Shown piece after piece: positions 44,141 to 54,057 of a stretch of DNA of 61,961 bases. The notes under the pieces are model-generated. The model worked only from the letters and a program-made list of their open reading frames with translations. It had not been told where the DNA came from and searched no databases. Position 1 is the stretch's first letter. Each line of letters begins with the position of its first letter. The stretch covers positions 1 through 61,961 of the forward strand of contig JBJKOY010000127.1 of assembly GCA_046706945.1 (NCBI GenBank). The letters are read 5' to 3'. Both the position numbers and the translations under genes were made by a program. This stretch comes from FEN-1297 sp046706945. GTDB taxonomy: Bacteria; Bacteroidota; Ignavibacteria; Ignavibacteriales; Ignavibacteriaceae.

Positions 44141-46324
44141 ATGATCGACAAAGCAAACAAAATATTAAAAGACGTTTTCGGCTACGATTCGTTCAGGCCG
44201 CTGCAGGAAGAAATAATCCGGAATGTATTAAATAAAAAAGATTCTCTTGTAATTATGCCTACCGGGGGAGGCAAGTCGCTGTGCTACCAGATTCCCGCGC
44301 TTATTTTCGAAGGTTTGACGGTTGTAATTTCACCTCTTATTTCTTTAATGAAAGACCAGGCGGAACAATTGAGACAGCTCGGAATTAAAGCCGCGCTGCT
44401 AAACAGTTCGCTGTCGCAGGAAGACTACCGCTTTAACTTTGAAAGCGTAAAAAATAATACATCAAAGCTGTTATATCTCGCCCCGGAATCTTTGGCTAAG
44501 GATGACATATCCGGATTACTAAAAAGCTTGCGTATTGATTGTATTACCGTCGACGAAGCGCATTGCATTTCCGAATGGGGACATGATTTCAGAAAAGAAT
44601 ACCGGCAGCTGGGAGCATTTAGAAAGAACATTCCTTCCGCGGTTTGCGTCGGACTTACGGCAACCGCAACTCCCCGCGTGCAGGACGACATAATGAAAAA
44701 TTTAAACATGTCGGCGCCTCAAAAGTTTATTGCAAGCTTCAACAGGCCGAACCTGTTCCTTGAGGTCGTACCCAAAAGGCATGCTTTTCAGCAAACGGTT
44801 GATTTTTTAAATGAGCATAAAGATCAATCCGGAATTATTTATTGCTTCTCGCGCAATCAGGTGGACGATCTGCACGATGACCTTTCCGGCATGGGATTCT
44901 CGACAAAACCATACCACGCCGGGATGACGGACCAGGAAAGGAATACAAACCAGGACCTGTTTATTAAGGATGAAATACAGATAATTATAGCAACCATCGC
45001 GTTCGGCATGGGAATAAACAAATCGAACGTAAGGTTTGTCGTGCACTACGACCTTCCTAAAAATATTGAATCGTATTACCAGGAGATCGGCAGATCCGGG
45101 CGCGACGGCTTAAGATCCGACTGCCTTCTTTTATACAGTTATGCCGACGTTTCCAAGATAAATTATTTCATCAATCAGAAAGAGGACGAGACGGAAAGAC
45201 TTGCGGCGAAGAACCATCTGAACGCAATGGTTAAATACGCGGAATCGGATATCTGCAGAAGGCGCCCGCTTATTAATTATTTCGGCGAATCCTATGTCAA
45301 CGATTACTGCGGCATGTGCGATAACTGCATCTCCGAAGAAAAGGAAACAAGCAACATAACGATACACGCCCAAAAATTTCTTTCCGCCGTAAAGAGAACC
45401 GGGGAAATTTTCGGAGCTAATTACATCGTCGATGTCCTGCTCGGGGAAGAATCGGATAGAATCTTCGTGAACGGACATCAAAATTTATCGGTTTACGGCA
45501 TAGGTAAAGAACTGGATAAAAGACAGTGGAAGAACCTGGTGCATCAATTGGTGAAAAAAGATATCCTGGTAAGAGAGCTGGAGTTCGGCAGTCTGAAGCT
45601 TTCACCCAAAGCCTACAATATTCTTTTTAATAAAGAAAAAGTATTCGGTTCCGTAGCGGAGCCCAAAACGTCCGTGAAAAAATTAAAATTACCTTCCGCC
45701 GAAGAAGAAAAATACGACAAAGATTTATTCGAACTTCTCCGTAAAAAGAGGAAAGAGCTTGCAAATATAAAGGGCATTCCGCCGTATGTAATTTTCTCCG
45801 ATAAGACTTTGATGCAGATGTCGGCGGTTTATCCTCTAAGCGAAAACGAAATGCTGGGAATAAGCGGCGTAGGAATAAATAAAATGGAACAGTACGGAAA
45901 TATTTTCTTAAAATTAATAAAAGGCTACTGCTCGGTAAAAAATATAAATCCGCAAAACACAATGCCCATGCGTACTAAAAAAGAGAAAACAAAGTTGAAG
46001 AGAAATCCGGAACGGCGTTATGTAATCGTCTGCGAAGAGTTTAACAACGGCAGTTCCATAGATACGTTGGCGGAAAAATACAACGTCAAGCCGCAGACGA
46101 TCATCAGTCATCTTGCCAGGTATGTTAATGAGGGCAACAGGGTAAGGGCCGAAGGATTAAAAGAAAAAATTTCGCTTAATAATAAAGGACTAAAAAATGT
46201 TTTAAACGCGTTTGAAGAGGAGGGTGTAGAATCCTTATCGAAAGTATTCGAAAAATTCAACAAGGAAATATCTTATATTGATTTGCATCTTATAAGGATT
46301 ATTTATTTGAACGACAGGATTTGA
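44141..46324 (+). CDS. recQ: ATP-dependent DNA helicase RecQ
   Basis: A 727-residue 3'-5' helicase. Motor motifs GGGKSLCYQIPAL, DEAHCISEWGHDFR, TATATPRVQDDI and IGRSGRDG. The zinc-binding domain has CRRRPLINYFGE ... CGMCDNC. Winged-helix and HRDC domains follow (HRDC about 525-595), then an added C-terminal helix-turn-helix module (about 625-727; DTLAEKYNVKPQTIISHLARYV), as in many Bacteroidota RecQ proteins. No ribosome-binding site is seen: a hexamer repeat directly precedes the ATG, so translation may depend on unusual initiation or on coupling. Confidence 0.95.
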   Translation: MIDKANKILKDVFGYDSFRPLQEEIIRNVLNKKDSLVIMPTGGGKSLCYQIPALIFEGLTVVISPLISLMKDQAEQLRQLGIKAALLNSSLSQEDYRFNFESVKNNTSKLLYLAPESLAKDDISGLLKSLRIDCITVDEAHCISEWGHDFRKEYRQLGAFRKNIPSAVCVGLTATATPRVQDDIMKNLNMSAPQKFIASFNRPNLFLEVVPKRHAFQQTVDFLNEHKDQSGIIYCFSRNQVDDLHDDLSGMGFSTKPYHAGMTDQERNTNQDLFIKDEIQIIIATIAFGMGINKSNVRFVVHYDLPKNIESYYQEIGRSGRDGLRSDCLLLYSYADVSKINYFINQKEDETERLAAKNHLNAMVKYAESDICRRRPLINYFGESYVNDYCGMCDNCISEEKETSNITIHAQKFLSAVKRTGEIFGANYIVDVLLGEESDRIFVNGHQNLSVYGIGKELDKRQWKNLVHQLVKKDILVRELEFGSLKLSPKAYNILFNKEKVFGSVAEPKTSVKKLKLPSAEEEKYDKDLFELLRKKRKELANIKGIPPYVIFSDKTLMQMSAVYPLSENEMLGISGVGINKMEQYGNIFLKLIKGYCSVKNINPQNTMPMRTKKEKTKLKRNPERRYVIVCEEFNNGSSIDTLAEKYNVKPQTIISHLARYVNEGNRVRAEGLKEKISLNNKGLKNVLNAFEEEGVESLSKVFEKFNKEISYIDLHLIRIIYLNDRI

Positions 46325-46435
46325 GGAGATATATGTTATATACTTCCAAATAATAAAAGATTTGAAATCAAAAATAATTTTATTATTTTTAGATAATCCA
46401 GTTAGTCTGGAGGTGGAAGGACGTATAAGCCTTTG

Positions 46436-46461
46436 CCCCGAGAAATCGGGGTTTTTCTTTT
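46436..46461 (+). terminator. rho-independent terminator downstream of recQ
   Basis: A 6-base GC-rich stem (CCCCGA / TCGGGG) with a GAAA tetraloop at 46436-46451 is followed by TTTTTCTTTTT. It ends the plus-strand run at recQ and overlaps the 3' end of the convergent DUF3800 gene. The 45 bases before it (CCAGTTAGTCTGG ... GGAAGGACGTATAAGCC) look structured, but I cannot match them to a known RNA. Confidence 0.88.
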
Positions 46462-47243
46462 TATGGTAGAAGTTTAATCCCATATCCTTCTAGTCCAGAT
46501 TTACCTTTGTAATATTTATTTTCAATCACTTTTATAATTTTATCGCCAAAAGCATATCTTTTCCCTTCATTTATTCCATATTTTCTAAACATAAATCTTC
46601 TGGATGGATGGGCAATTAAATCGGTTAATTGTAAACAAGCAATATTCAACATCTTAGGCTTAACTTTTAATTCCTTACTCGTTAAACGTTTTTGAAGTCT
46701 TTCTGCTGCAATAAATTGTGTGCCGTTTTGGAATATTCTTGTATAAGACTTTTTTAATCTCGTATCTTCCTTTCCTCCGCGAGATTCCACCATTACATCA
46801 CCAACAGAGTTAACCGATTCAAGAAAAAAGAAATACCTTTCTAATATTATCTCCATACAATAATGATACGGATCATATTTCCATGTTTGATATTTTATCT
46901 TATGTTCCATCTTATCGATTAAAACAGAAACGACAACATATTCTAGTTCTGAAATCAATCTCAGAAATTCTGAATTAAATTTATCCTCTTTATATTTATC
47001 ATTTAGTGCATGAAACGGGTATTTTTTATTTACTAGTTCTTTTCTATGAAGAATTATCGGCTCATCCGGATGATAGGAAAAATATTTTTGTTTTAATTTC
47101 TCAAGTGACGGAGATACTACATCTTTTACATAATTTAGTTCAAATATTAATCCGGTTAAACTAAGATAACGGTGGTTCGGATTTTCAGAACTTTCTAAAT
47201 CATTGTTGCCTACTTCGTCAATATATATCCTATATTTACTCAT
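46461..47243 (-). CDS. DUF3800 domain protein
   Basis: A 260-residue protein starting with the DUF3800 pattern YRIYIDEVGNNDLES (usually YIDESG), followed by LSLTGLIF, an HRKEL block (about 85) and a C-terminal QLTDLIAHPSRR motif. The family has an RNase H-like fold with conserved acidic residues, is often carried on mobile elements and is suspected to act in defence; its activity is not established. The gene is clearly more AT-rich than both neighbours and stands alone, which suggests horizontal acquisition. Confidence 0.85.
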   Translation of the reverse strand: MSKYRIYIDEVGNNDLESSENPNHRYLSLTGLIFELNYVKDVVSPSLEKLKQKYFSYHPDEPIILHRKELVNKKYPFHALNDKYKEDKFNSEFLRLISELEYVVVSVLIDKMEHKIKYQTWKYDPYHYCMEIILERYFFFLESVNSVGDVMVESRGGKEDTRLKKSYTRIFQNGTQFIAAERLQKRLTSKELKVKPKMLNIACLQLTDLIAHPSRRFMFRKYGINEGKRYAFGDKIIKVIENKYYKGKSGLEGYGIKLLP

Positions 47244-47335
47244 TTCCTGATTTAATTATTCCTTTATTTGTTAGGAATATATTAATAAAAATTAAATTAA
47301 CGTAAAATGATTGATTGAAAATACTTACAAAAGAA

Positions 47336-48688
47336 TTAATCCTTTGTCGTGAACGGCCATTCTTTCCTGATATTGGCTCTTATAAAATAAACCGCCGCGC
47401 CGAGAGCCATCACCGCTACTCCGCCTACGGCAAAGAAAAAGCCGGTAGATAGAAACAATCCTATCCACATTATAATTGCCGCAAGGGCGGGCAGAGGATA
47501 CAGCCACATTTTAAACGGGAAAAACCCTGCCGGTTTCCGTTTCCTTAATATCATTATGCCTACAGCCTGACCGATGAACTGCACGAGTATTCTCATGGCA
47601 AGTATGGCGCTGATTACTTCTTTCAGCTTAAAGAGAAGACTGAATACAAAAGCTATTGCTCCCAATACCAGAAGCGATACGTTAGGGAAGTGTTTTTTAG
47701 GATGGACTTTTGCGAAGACTTTAAAAAAGGTCCCGTCGAGCGCGGCGGCATAAGGTATCCTGGAATAACCGAGCAACGCGGAAAAAAGAGATGAAAAGGC
47801 TATCCATAAGATTAATATGGTTGCAACAACGGCAGCCCCCGAGCCGTATATTTTTTCAACGAAGGTACTGACGATAAACTCCGAGTTCATCGCTTCCCGC
47901 CATGGAATAACTCCAAGTACGCTAAGCTGCATTGCTAAATATAATACCGCGATACCGCCGATAGAAATAAATATACTGCGGGGGATATTCTTCTGCGGGT
48001 TTTTTAATTCCGATCCGAGATTCGTAATATTATAATAACCCAAATAAGTATAAATAGTTTGAACGGAAGCGCTTCCCAAACCGACGAAAAATAAAAATGA
48101 AAAATCGAACGCTCCTTTGGGAAAATCGAATGCGAGGCCGGGATTAAAATGTGTTGCTCCTCCGAAAATAAGCCACAGAACCGTAGCAATAACGCCGATC
48201 CAAAGAAGCAAAGAAATTTTACCGACGGTTGTGATGCGTCTGTATAAAAGTATTACCAAGACAATTACAAGAAGACCGGAGATTAATTTCTGTCCGAGCG
48301 GTCCAAGCGGCACCAGAAAAGTAAAATACTGCGAGAAGCCTATGGAACCCGAAGCGACTACAAGGGGAGCCTGGAAAATCGTCTGCCATATTAAAAGAAA
48401 AGAGAAGAGCTTTCCCCAGGTGCCCGGGCCGTATATTTCTTTTAAGAAGACATAGCTGCCGCCCGCTTCGGGCATTGCTGCGCCGAGTTCGGACCAGACC
48501 ATACCGTCCATTAAAGCAAGGAATGCACCGAGCACCCACGCGATCATACACTGCGGTCCGTTCATTTCGCGGATAACAATGGGCAGGACAATAAACGGAC
48601 CGATTCCGACCATATCGATCATATTAAGCGCGGCCGCTTCTTTAAGACCCAAGCCCCGTTCAAGATTATCGCCGGTGTGAGTTTTCAA
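47336..48688 (-). CDS. APC-superfamily amino acid permease
   Basis: A 450-residue transporter with about 12 hydrophobic helices. The first helix has the broken-helix motif of the APC fold (NMIDMVGIGPFIVLP). Family blocks GAAMPEAGGSYVFLKE and YIYLGYYNITNLG-like segments (actually YTYLGYYNITNLGSE) are present. It imports or exchanges amino acids or related cations in the inner membrane. Specificity is not predictable. A second, only distantly related permease lies upstream on the same strand, 209 bases away. Confidence 0.88.
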   Translation of the reverse strand: MKTHTGDNLERGLGLKEAAALNMIDMVGIGPFIVLPIVIREMNGPQCMIAWVLGAFLALMDGMVWSELGAAMPEAGGSYVFLKEIYGPGTWGKLFSFLLIWQTIFQAPLVVASGSIGFSQYFTFLVPLGPLGQKLISGLLVIVLVILLYRRITTVGKISLLLWIGVIATVLWLIFGGATHFNPGLAFDFPKGAFDFSFLFFVGLGSASVQTIYTYLGYYNITNLGSELKNPQKNIPRSIFISIGGIAVLYLAMQLSVLGVIPWREAMNSEFIVSTFVEKIYGSGAAVVATILILWIAFSSLFSALLGYSRIPYAAALDGTFFKVFAKVHPKKHFPNVSLLVLGAIAFVFSLLFKLKEVISAILAMRILVQFIGQAVGIMILRKRKPAGFFPFKMWLYPLPALAAIIMWIGLFLSTGFFFAVGGVAVMALGAAVYFIRANIRKEWPFTTKD

Positions 48689-48780
48689 ATTAATCTCTAA
48701 AAAATAAATTCAAATTTTTTCGGTAAAAGAAATGTAAGAAAAAATAATAATCCGCTTAAAGTACAAACCGTTGTAGTGCA

Positions 48781-48815
48781 ATGCATGAATGCATGTTCGC
48801 ATAGATGCATGAAAT
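48781..48815. repeat. short ATGCATGAA repeats
   Basis: ATGCATGAATGCATG (48781-48795) and ATGCATGAAAT (48805-48815) repeat and partly pair with one another. They lie in the 209-base gap between the two permease genes; function unknown. Confidence 0.45.
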
Positions 48816-48860
48816 TTGAAATCTCGTTACAAAATGTTTGCTCTCAATCTTTTCTACTTC

Positions 48861-48884
48861 TTGAACATAAACTTGAACTTGAAC
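48861..48884 (+). repeat. hexanucleotide tandem repeat TTGAAC, four units
   Basis: TTGAAC, ATAAAC, TTGAAC, TTGAAC: the same hexamer family as at 44089-44136, here just beyond the 3' end of a permease gene. Two loci with one simple repeat suggest a shared origin by slippage or a dispersed repeat. Confidence 0.7.
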
Positions 48885-48897
48885 TTTCTTATCCTTC

Positions 48898-50388
48898 CTA
48901 CTCGCTGTTCCTAATCCTGCTATGTTTATAACCGTAAGAAAAATACACTATCATACCGATTAAAAGCCAGCCGGCAAAACGAATATATGTTATCCAGGGA
49001 AGGCCCAGGATAAGATAGAAACATGAAATAATGCCTAGTATAGGTATAAGAGGTACCAAGGGAGTTCTGAACGGTCTAGGTTTGTCTGGTTCTTTCCTAC
49101 GCATGATTATAATGCCGGCGCATACAAGTATAAAAGCAAACAACGTCCCGATATTTGTTAAATCCACCATTTCGTCTATTGTTGTAAACATTGCGGTAAC
49201 ACCTACGATTAATCCCGTAGCAACCGTAGTAACAACCGGGGTTCTGAATTTCGGATGTACCGTAGCGAATTTCTGCGGAAGCAGTCCGTCCCTTGCCATC
49301 GAAAAAAATATTCTCGGCTGACCGAGCTGAAACACGAGCAGCACCGCCGTATGAGCTATGACGGAACCGAAAGCGATAATACCTATAATAAGGTTTCCGT
49401 ATTTTTCAATGTGCGCGTATTGCATTGCCAGTGTAAGCGGTTCGGACTGACTGGTCGCTAATGTGTGAAGAAGAGCTTTATAGGGTATGATCCCGGTAAA
49501 TACGCCGGCGACCAGAATATAAACAATAGTACAGACGATTAATGATCCTATTATCCCAATGGGCATATCCCGTTTGGGATTTCGCACCTCCTCCGCAACG
49601 GTTGAGACCGCGTCAAATCCTATATAGGCAAAAAAGACAACGGCGGCGCCGGCCTGAATACCCGACCAGCCGTTGGGTGCAAAGGGTGACCAGTTTGCAG
49701 GTTTCACGTAAAAAAATCCGACGGCTACAAATAATCCCAGGACGAGCAGTTTAATAATAACCATAATCGTAGTTGTCCGTGCGCTTTCTTTAATGCCGAT
49801 TACCAGCACCAAAGTAATTAAAGCAACAATAGCAAAGGCGGGGAAGTTGAAAACTATAGGTACTCCGAAAAGGTGAGGCGCGTGTGCAAGCAGTCCCGGG
49901 ATCTTCGCCGCCGTTCTGTAGTCTATCGACATCCAGTCGGGAATGATAATTCCGAATCCGGATACGAACGTTTTAAAATAATTAGCCCAGCTAATGGCGA
50001 CGGCCACGTTGCCGACGGCATATTCGATAATCAAATCCCATCCTATTATCCACGCTATCAGCTCGCCCAGGGTTCCGTACGAATATGTATAAGCGCTCCC
50101 GGAAATAGGAACCATCGATGCAAACTCGGCATAACATAGAGCGGCAAATCCGCAAGCGATACCCGTTAATACAAACGACAGCATAAGCGCGGGACCTGCA
50201 CCGGGCCTCATCGCATCTCCGGCCGCGGCTGTTCCGATAGTCGCAAAAATTCCGGCTCCAATTATCGCACCGATCCCCAGCATTACCACGTCAAAAGCAC
50301 CCAATGCGCGCTTTAGCTGATGTCCCGGCTCGTCTCCTTCGTGTACCAGTTCATCGAGGCTCTTTGTTTTGAATAACTGTTTTAGCAA
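48898..50388 (-). CDS. CAT-type amino acid permease, TTG start
   Basis: A 496-residue APC-superfamily permease of the cationic amino acid transporter type. It has 12 or more helices, the motif MLGIGAIIGAGIFATIGTAAAG in helix 1 and CYAEFASMVPISGSAYTYSYGTLGE in helix 3, with a cytosolic N-terminus (TKSLDELVHEG) typical of YfnA-like proteins. The start is TTG at 50388, supported by GAAGGGAA about 9 bases upstream. It lies 27 bases after the DUF1634 gene on the same strand, so it may be the last gene of the TauE-DUF1634-permease transcript. Confidence 0.9.
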   Translation of the reverse strand: MLKQLFKTKSLDELVHEGDEPGHQLKRALGAFDVVMLGIGAIIGAGIFATIGTAAAGDAMRPGAGPALMLSFVLTGIACGFAALCYAEFASMVPISGSAYTYSYGTLGELIAWIIGWDLIIEYAVGNVAVAISWANYFKTFVSGFGIIIPDWMSIDYRTAAKIPGLLAHAPHLFGVPIVFNFPAFAIVALITLVLVIGIKESARTTTIMVIIKLLVLGLFVAVGFFYVKPANWSPFAPNGWSGIQAGAAVVFFAYIGFDAVSTVAEEVRNPKRDMPIGIIGSLIVCTIVYILVAGVFTGIIPYKALLHTLATSQSEPLTLAMQYAHIEKYGNLIIGIIAFGSVIAHTAVLLVFQLGQPRIFFSMARDGLLPQKFATVHPKFRTPVVTTVATGLIVGVTAMFTTIDEMVDLTNIGTLFAFILVCAGIIIMRRKEPDKPRPFRTPLVPLIPILGIISCFYLILGLPWITYIRFAGWLLIGMIVYFSYGYKHSRIRNSE

Positions 50389-50415
50389 TGGACTGTTCCC
50401 TTCAATTGACGGATA

Positions 50416-50802
50416 TTACGAAAAAAAACTGAAAACCAAAACCAATAGAACGATGAGAGTGAAAAGGACATACATGTAATCCTTTTCATACAAAAAAGCG
50501 AAGACCGAAAACACCACGCGTAAAACAGGTGTGGCAATTAAAAGCAACACGCCCAGCTCCATAATCGAAACGGATTTCAGGGAAAGTATGCCGTTGTACA
50601 TTGTCCCGAAATCCGAAAAGCTAAAAGGTATTTCTTTAAAAATATGATAGCTCGGTATTTCTTTTCCGTGCTTCACAAGAAAAATAATCGCTCCTATCAT
50701 CACCACCGAGGCAGCCGTTATTACTCCAGTTCGGAGCAGGTTGCCCAATACGGTTTCTATATTCCTGTCGATATCCGCGGTTTTTTCTTTAACGTCTCTC
50801 AT
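50416..50802 (-). CDS. DUF1634 membrane protein
   Basis: A 128-residue protein with three hydrophobic helices (about 28-45, 78-105, 108-128) and a charged N-terminus (IDRNIETVLGNLLRTGV), matching DUF1634. The family is nearly always encoded next to TauE/SafE permeases, as here: its ATG overlaps the permease stop codon by four bases. It is probably an accessory subunit of the exporter; the mechanism is unknown. Confidence 0.85.
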   Translation of the reverse strand: MRDVKEKTADIDRNIETVLGNLLRTGVITAASVVMIGAIIFLVKHGKEIPSYHIFKEIPFSFSDFGTMYNGILSLKSVSIMELGVLLLIATPVLRVVFSVFAFLYEKDYMYVLFTLIVLLVLVFSFFS

Positions 50803-51635
50803 TTCAATCCGTTCTTGAACATTTCGAATGCCATTATAAGGATGATTACAGTAAATATGAATTTTAATATTTTCGACGAAGTCAAAGCCAATATTTTTGC
50901 GCCCGAAAAAGCGCCGGTTAAAACACCGAGCATTACGGGCATTACAAGCGCGGCCTGTATATATCCGTTCTTCAAATAAATTCCGGCGCTTGCCGCCGCG
51001 GTTACGCCTATCATAAAATTGCTTGTGGTTGCGGATACTTTAAAAGGTATTTTCATAATCCTGTCCATCGCAATAACTTTTATTGCGCCCCCCCCGATTC
51101 CGAGCAGGCCGGAGATTATCCCGGCGAAACTGCATAAACCGAAACCGAAGGGAACTTTTTGGACGGAATAACTCTTAGGGCCTCTCAGCGAAGGATATTC
51201 TCCGTTTAGTTTAAATTTCTTCGCGTATTTGTCTTCTATTACGGTTTCGTCGTCGGTTTTTTTAAATAGAAAAGAAGAAGACGCGGAATAAAGCAGTATA
51301 AGAGCGAAAATAATAGAGATCGCGTTTGAAGATATTATCCCGGCCAGCGAAGCGCCGATTATGGCTCCCACTGTTGTAGCAATCTCGAGGAACATTCCTA
51401 TCCTAATGTTCGAATATCCTTCCTTAACGTAGGCGGAAGCCGCACCGGATGACGTGGCGATAACCGAAATCAAAGAAGCTCCCGCGGCAAAATGAATATC
51501 CACTCCGAACAAAATCGTCAGCATGGGAACAACGATCACTCCTCCGCCCAGCCCGGTTAAAGAACCAAGCAGTCCGGCAGAATAGGAACCGATAAAAATC
51601 AGCAGCGAAAAAAAGAGATTATTTAACTCTGGCAT
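50799..51635 (-). CDS. TauE/SafE-family permease
   Basis: A 278-residue membrane protein with about eight helices. Two repeated halves each carry the family motif: GLLGSLTGLGGGVIVVPML (about 20-38) and GIISGLLGIGGGAIKVIAM (about 173-191). Members export sulfite, sulfoacetate or other organosulfur anions, or take up such compounds. It is translationally coupled to DUF1634. No sulfur-metabolism gene is adjacent, so the substrate is open. Confidence 0.9.
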   Translation of the reverse strand: MPELNNLFFSLLIFIGSYSAGLLGSLTGLGGGVIVVPMLTILFGVDIHFAAGASLISVIATSSGAASAYVKEGYSNIRIGMFLEIATTVGAIIGASLAGIISSNAISIIFALILLYSASSSFLFKKTDDETVIEDKYAKKFKLNGEYPSLRGPKSYSVQKVPFGFGLCSFAGIISGLLGIGGGAIKVIAMDRIMKIPFKVSATTSNFMIGVTAAASAGIYLKNGYIQAALVMPVMLGVLTGAFSGAKILALTSSKILKFIFTVIILIMAFEMFKNGLK

Positions 51636-51685
51636 ATTTTAAACAAAAATTCTGCGCAAATTTAATAAACTGTGTGAATAAAAAT

Positions 51686-52141
51686 CTAATCGGCAATCAC
51701 TTTTACGACTACTTTTAAAACATTTTGAGCATTATTACCGGCATTTATACCGGGCATATGTCCGTCCTCAGGAAAGAATACGGCAAATGTTCCTTCTGCT
51801 GCGGTAACTAAATCGCCGTTTCCGCCATAAAACATTATATCTTTATCATTTGCATATTCACGGGATACCTTAAGACCGTCGACATGCGAATACCCGATTT
51901 TTTCCATGCCTCCGGCTACAAACTGGACGTCAATATATTTTTTGTGAGATTCAAAGACACCTTTTTCGACGGGCTTGGTCTCGTACCGGCTGACGATTGC
52001 GAATATCTCGTCATCTTTTATTTCATACCTGCCATCGTTCATTGTCTCGAAACTTTTTTCTTTAAGAAATAAAAACGCTTGTTTTATTCTTTCACCCAGC
52101 ATGAAATATTTTTCCGCATTCTTAATATTGTCAATTATCAT
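51686..52141 (-). CDS. YhcH/YjgK/YiaL family protein
   Basis: A 151-residue cupin-like beta-sandwich protein. Family features are GRYEIKDDEIFAIVSRYETK, SHKKYIDVQFVAGG with the HKxxxDxQ metal-site pattern, and FFPEDGHMPG. Relatives occur in sialic acid and other sugar-acid catabolism (NanQ/YhcH anomerase) and bind a metal ion. No sugar-catabolic operon is visible here; it stands between a lipoprotein hydrolase and the TauE gene. Confidence 0.88.
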   Translation of the reverse strand: MIIDNIKNAEKYFMLGERIKQAFLFLKEKSFETMNDGRYEIKDDEIFAIVSRYETKPVEKGVFESHKKYIDVQFVAGGMEKIGYSHVDGLKVSREYANDKDIMFYGGNGDLVTAAEGTFAVFFPEDGHMPGINAGNNAQNVLKVVVKVIAD

Positions 52142-52173
52142 TTCGGTGCCTCAAACTTTTATGGAAAATTTGT

Positions 52174-54057
52174 TTATTGAAGTATGTTTACGCTTATCCT
52201 CGACGGGTATTCGGAGGAATGATAAATCCTCTGCGTCGCTTTTTGAAAATCCGATTCTTCGGCATAATAAATATCGACAAATTTCTGGGGATTTCTATCC
52301 ACAAGCGGGAACCAGCTGCTTTGTATCTGGACCATTATTTTATGACCCTTCTTAAACGTATGGAAGACATCCGGGATTACGAATTTAACCCGCGTAATTT
52401 TTCCCGGGACAAAGGGTTCCGGTTTTTCAAGGCTGTTTCTGAATTTCCCGCGCATTACATCTCCGCGGACCATCATCTGATAGCCTCCCATCTTTACGCT
52501 GCAGGGATTTGGATTATTATCCAGGGCGATATCCGGATAAACGTCTATTAATTTTACGACCCAGTCGGCGTCGGTCCCGGTTGTAGAAACATACAGGTCT
52601 GCTGTAATTGGTCCGGCCAGCGTTATATTTTCCGAAAGGGATCCGGTTTCATAATTCATTACATCCTGCTTTCTTGACGCAAACCTTTGATCTTCTACCA
52701 TATATTCGCGGGTCATTCTTTCGGTTACTTCCCGGGTAAACGGTACGGGACGGGAAGGGTCGCTTACAAATTCGTCGTAAGAATCCGCCTTGTTGCCGGG
52801 ATTATCAAAAGATAATTTATCATCTCCTTGAAGATACAGATCCGAAGGCTTAACGTTTTTCGGAGGCCAGGAAGGTAACAGTCTCCAAATATTTGTTCCC
52901 GTTTCAAATACATAAGCTTCGGGAAGGTTTAAGTTTCCCTCGCCTTTTAAATAGTAATTAAAAAAAGGCAGCTCAATAAATTTCTGATAAAACTCGCTGG
53001 TTTTGTCCCCGAATTGAATATCCCCCAGATGATCTCCTTCGGAACGTTCCCATCCGCCGTGGAACCAAGGCCCCATAACCAGAGTGTTCCGGTTAATCGG
53101 GTTTTTGTTTTCTATGGATTCATAAGTATTTAAAGCACCGTACAGATCTTCGGCATCGAACCATCCGCCTACCGTCATAACCGCAGGCTTAATGTTTTTG
53201 AAATGAGGCAGCGTATTCCTCGCTTTCCAGAAAGCATCGTAGTTCGGATGCGACATCAGGGTATCCCAAAAAGGAATTTTGTGCTTATAAAATTTTTCGG
53301 TTGTGTTTTTAAATGGACCCATTTTCAAAAACAGGTCGTAACCGTCCGGATTCTCGGTAGTAAACGCGGGCTCGGGCCACTGTTTATAGGGCTCCTTGGC
53401 GGGTACTCCGAAATAAGTATAGAACCAGAAAGCATGCGGGAGCCAGAAAGCGCCGTGATGATGAAAATCGTCGTCTACAAACCAGTCGGCGATAGGCGCC
53501 TGCGGAGAAACGGCGGCAAGGGCGGGATGAGCATCGATCGCCGCCATCGCGGCATAAAACCCGGGATACGATATTCCGTAAATTCCCGCCTTTCCGTTAT
53601 TATGCCTAATGTTTTTAACGAGCCAGTCGATTGTATCGTAAGCGTCGCTGCTTTCGTCGATATCTTTATTGCTTTTCTTATTCGGGATGTAAGGCCGCAT
53701 ATCTTCGAATATGCCTTGGGACATGAACCTGCCTCTTACGTCCTGGTATGCAAAAATATATTTTTCTTTGACGAATAATTTCGAAGGGCCGAGATCGCCG
53801 CGAAATTCATTTTTTTCGTACGGGCCTGCGCTGTAAGGGGTGCGGTTCAGGAGGATGGGGTAATCAGAAGCCGTATCCTTGGGCGAGTAGACAACCGTAT
53901 AAAGTTTTATGCCGTCTCTCATCGGGATCATATATTCATGTTTGTCGAAATGCGTCGATATATAAAGCGAATCGCTATTTTGAGTGCAGGCCGCCGTGCC
54001 GGCGGATATTACTATCAGCAATATTGAATAGATTGAATATTTTATTTTATCCAACAT
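52174..54057 (-). CDS. CocE/NonD-family (S15-like) hydrolase, lipoprotein
   Basis: A 627-residue alpha/beta-hydrolase. It has a lipoprotein signal (TAAC, Cys24), an N-terminal catalytic domain with EYMIPMRDGIKL, oxyanion/active-site blocks RTPYS and QDVRGRFMSQG, and nucleophile Ser163 in GISYPGF. A C-terminal jelly-roll X-Pro dipeptidyl-peptidase domain follows (about 400-620). The family includes cocaine esterase, glutaryl-7-ACA acylase and Xaa-Pro peptidases; acylase or peptidase specificity cannot be told apart here. The start has GGGAG 8 bases upstream. It is probably on the outer side of the inner membrane or on the outer membrane. Confidence 0.9.
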   Translation of the reverse strand: MLDKIKYSIYSILLIVISAGTAACTQNSDSLYISTHFDKHEYMIPMRDGIKLYTVVYSPKDTASDYPILLNRTPYSAGPYEKNEFRGDLGPSKLFVKEKYIFAYQDVRGRFMSQGIFEDMRPYIPNKKSNKDIDESSDAYDTIDWLVKNIRHNNGKAGIYGISYPGFYAAMAAIDAHPALAAVSPQAPIADWFVDDDFHHHGAFWLPHAFWFYTYFGVPAKEPYKQWPEPAFTTENPDGYDLFLKMGPFKNTTEKFYKHKIPFWDTLMSHPNYDAFWKARNTLPHFKNIKPAVMTVGGWFDAEDLYGALNTYESIENKNPINRNTLVMGPWFHGGWERSEGDHLGDIQFGDKTSEFYQKFIELPFFNYYLKGEGNLNLPEAYVFETGTNIWRLLPSWPPKNVKPSDLYLQGDDKLSFDNPGNKADSYDEFVSDPSRPVPFTREVTERMTREYMVEDQRFASRKQDVMNYETGSLSENITLAGPITADLYVSTTGTDADWVVKLIDVYPDIALDNNPNPCSVKMGGYQMMVRGDVMRGKFRNSLEKPEPFVPGKITRVKFVIPDVFHTFKKGHKIMVQIQSSWFPLVDRNPQKFVDIYYAEESDFQKATQRIYHSSEYPSRISVNILQ

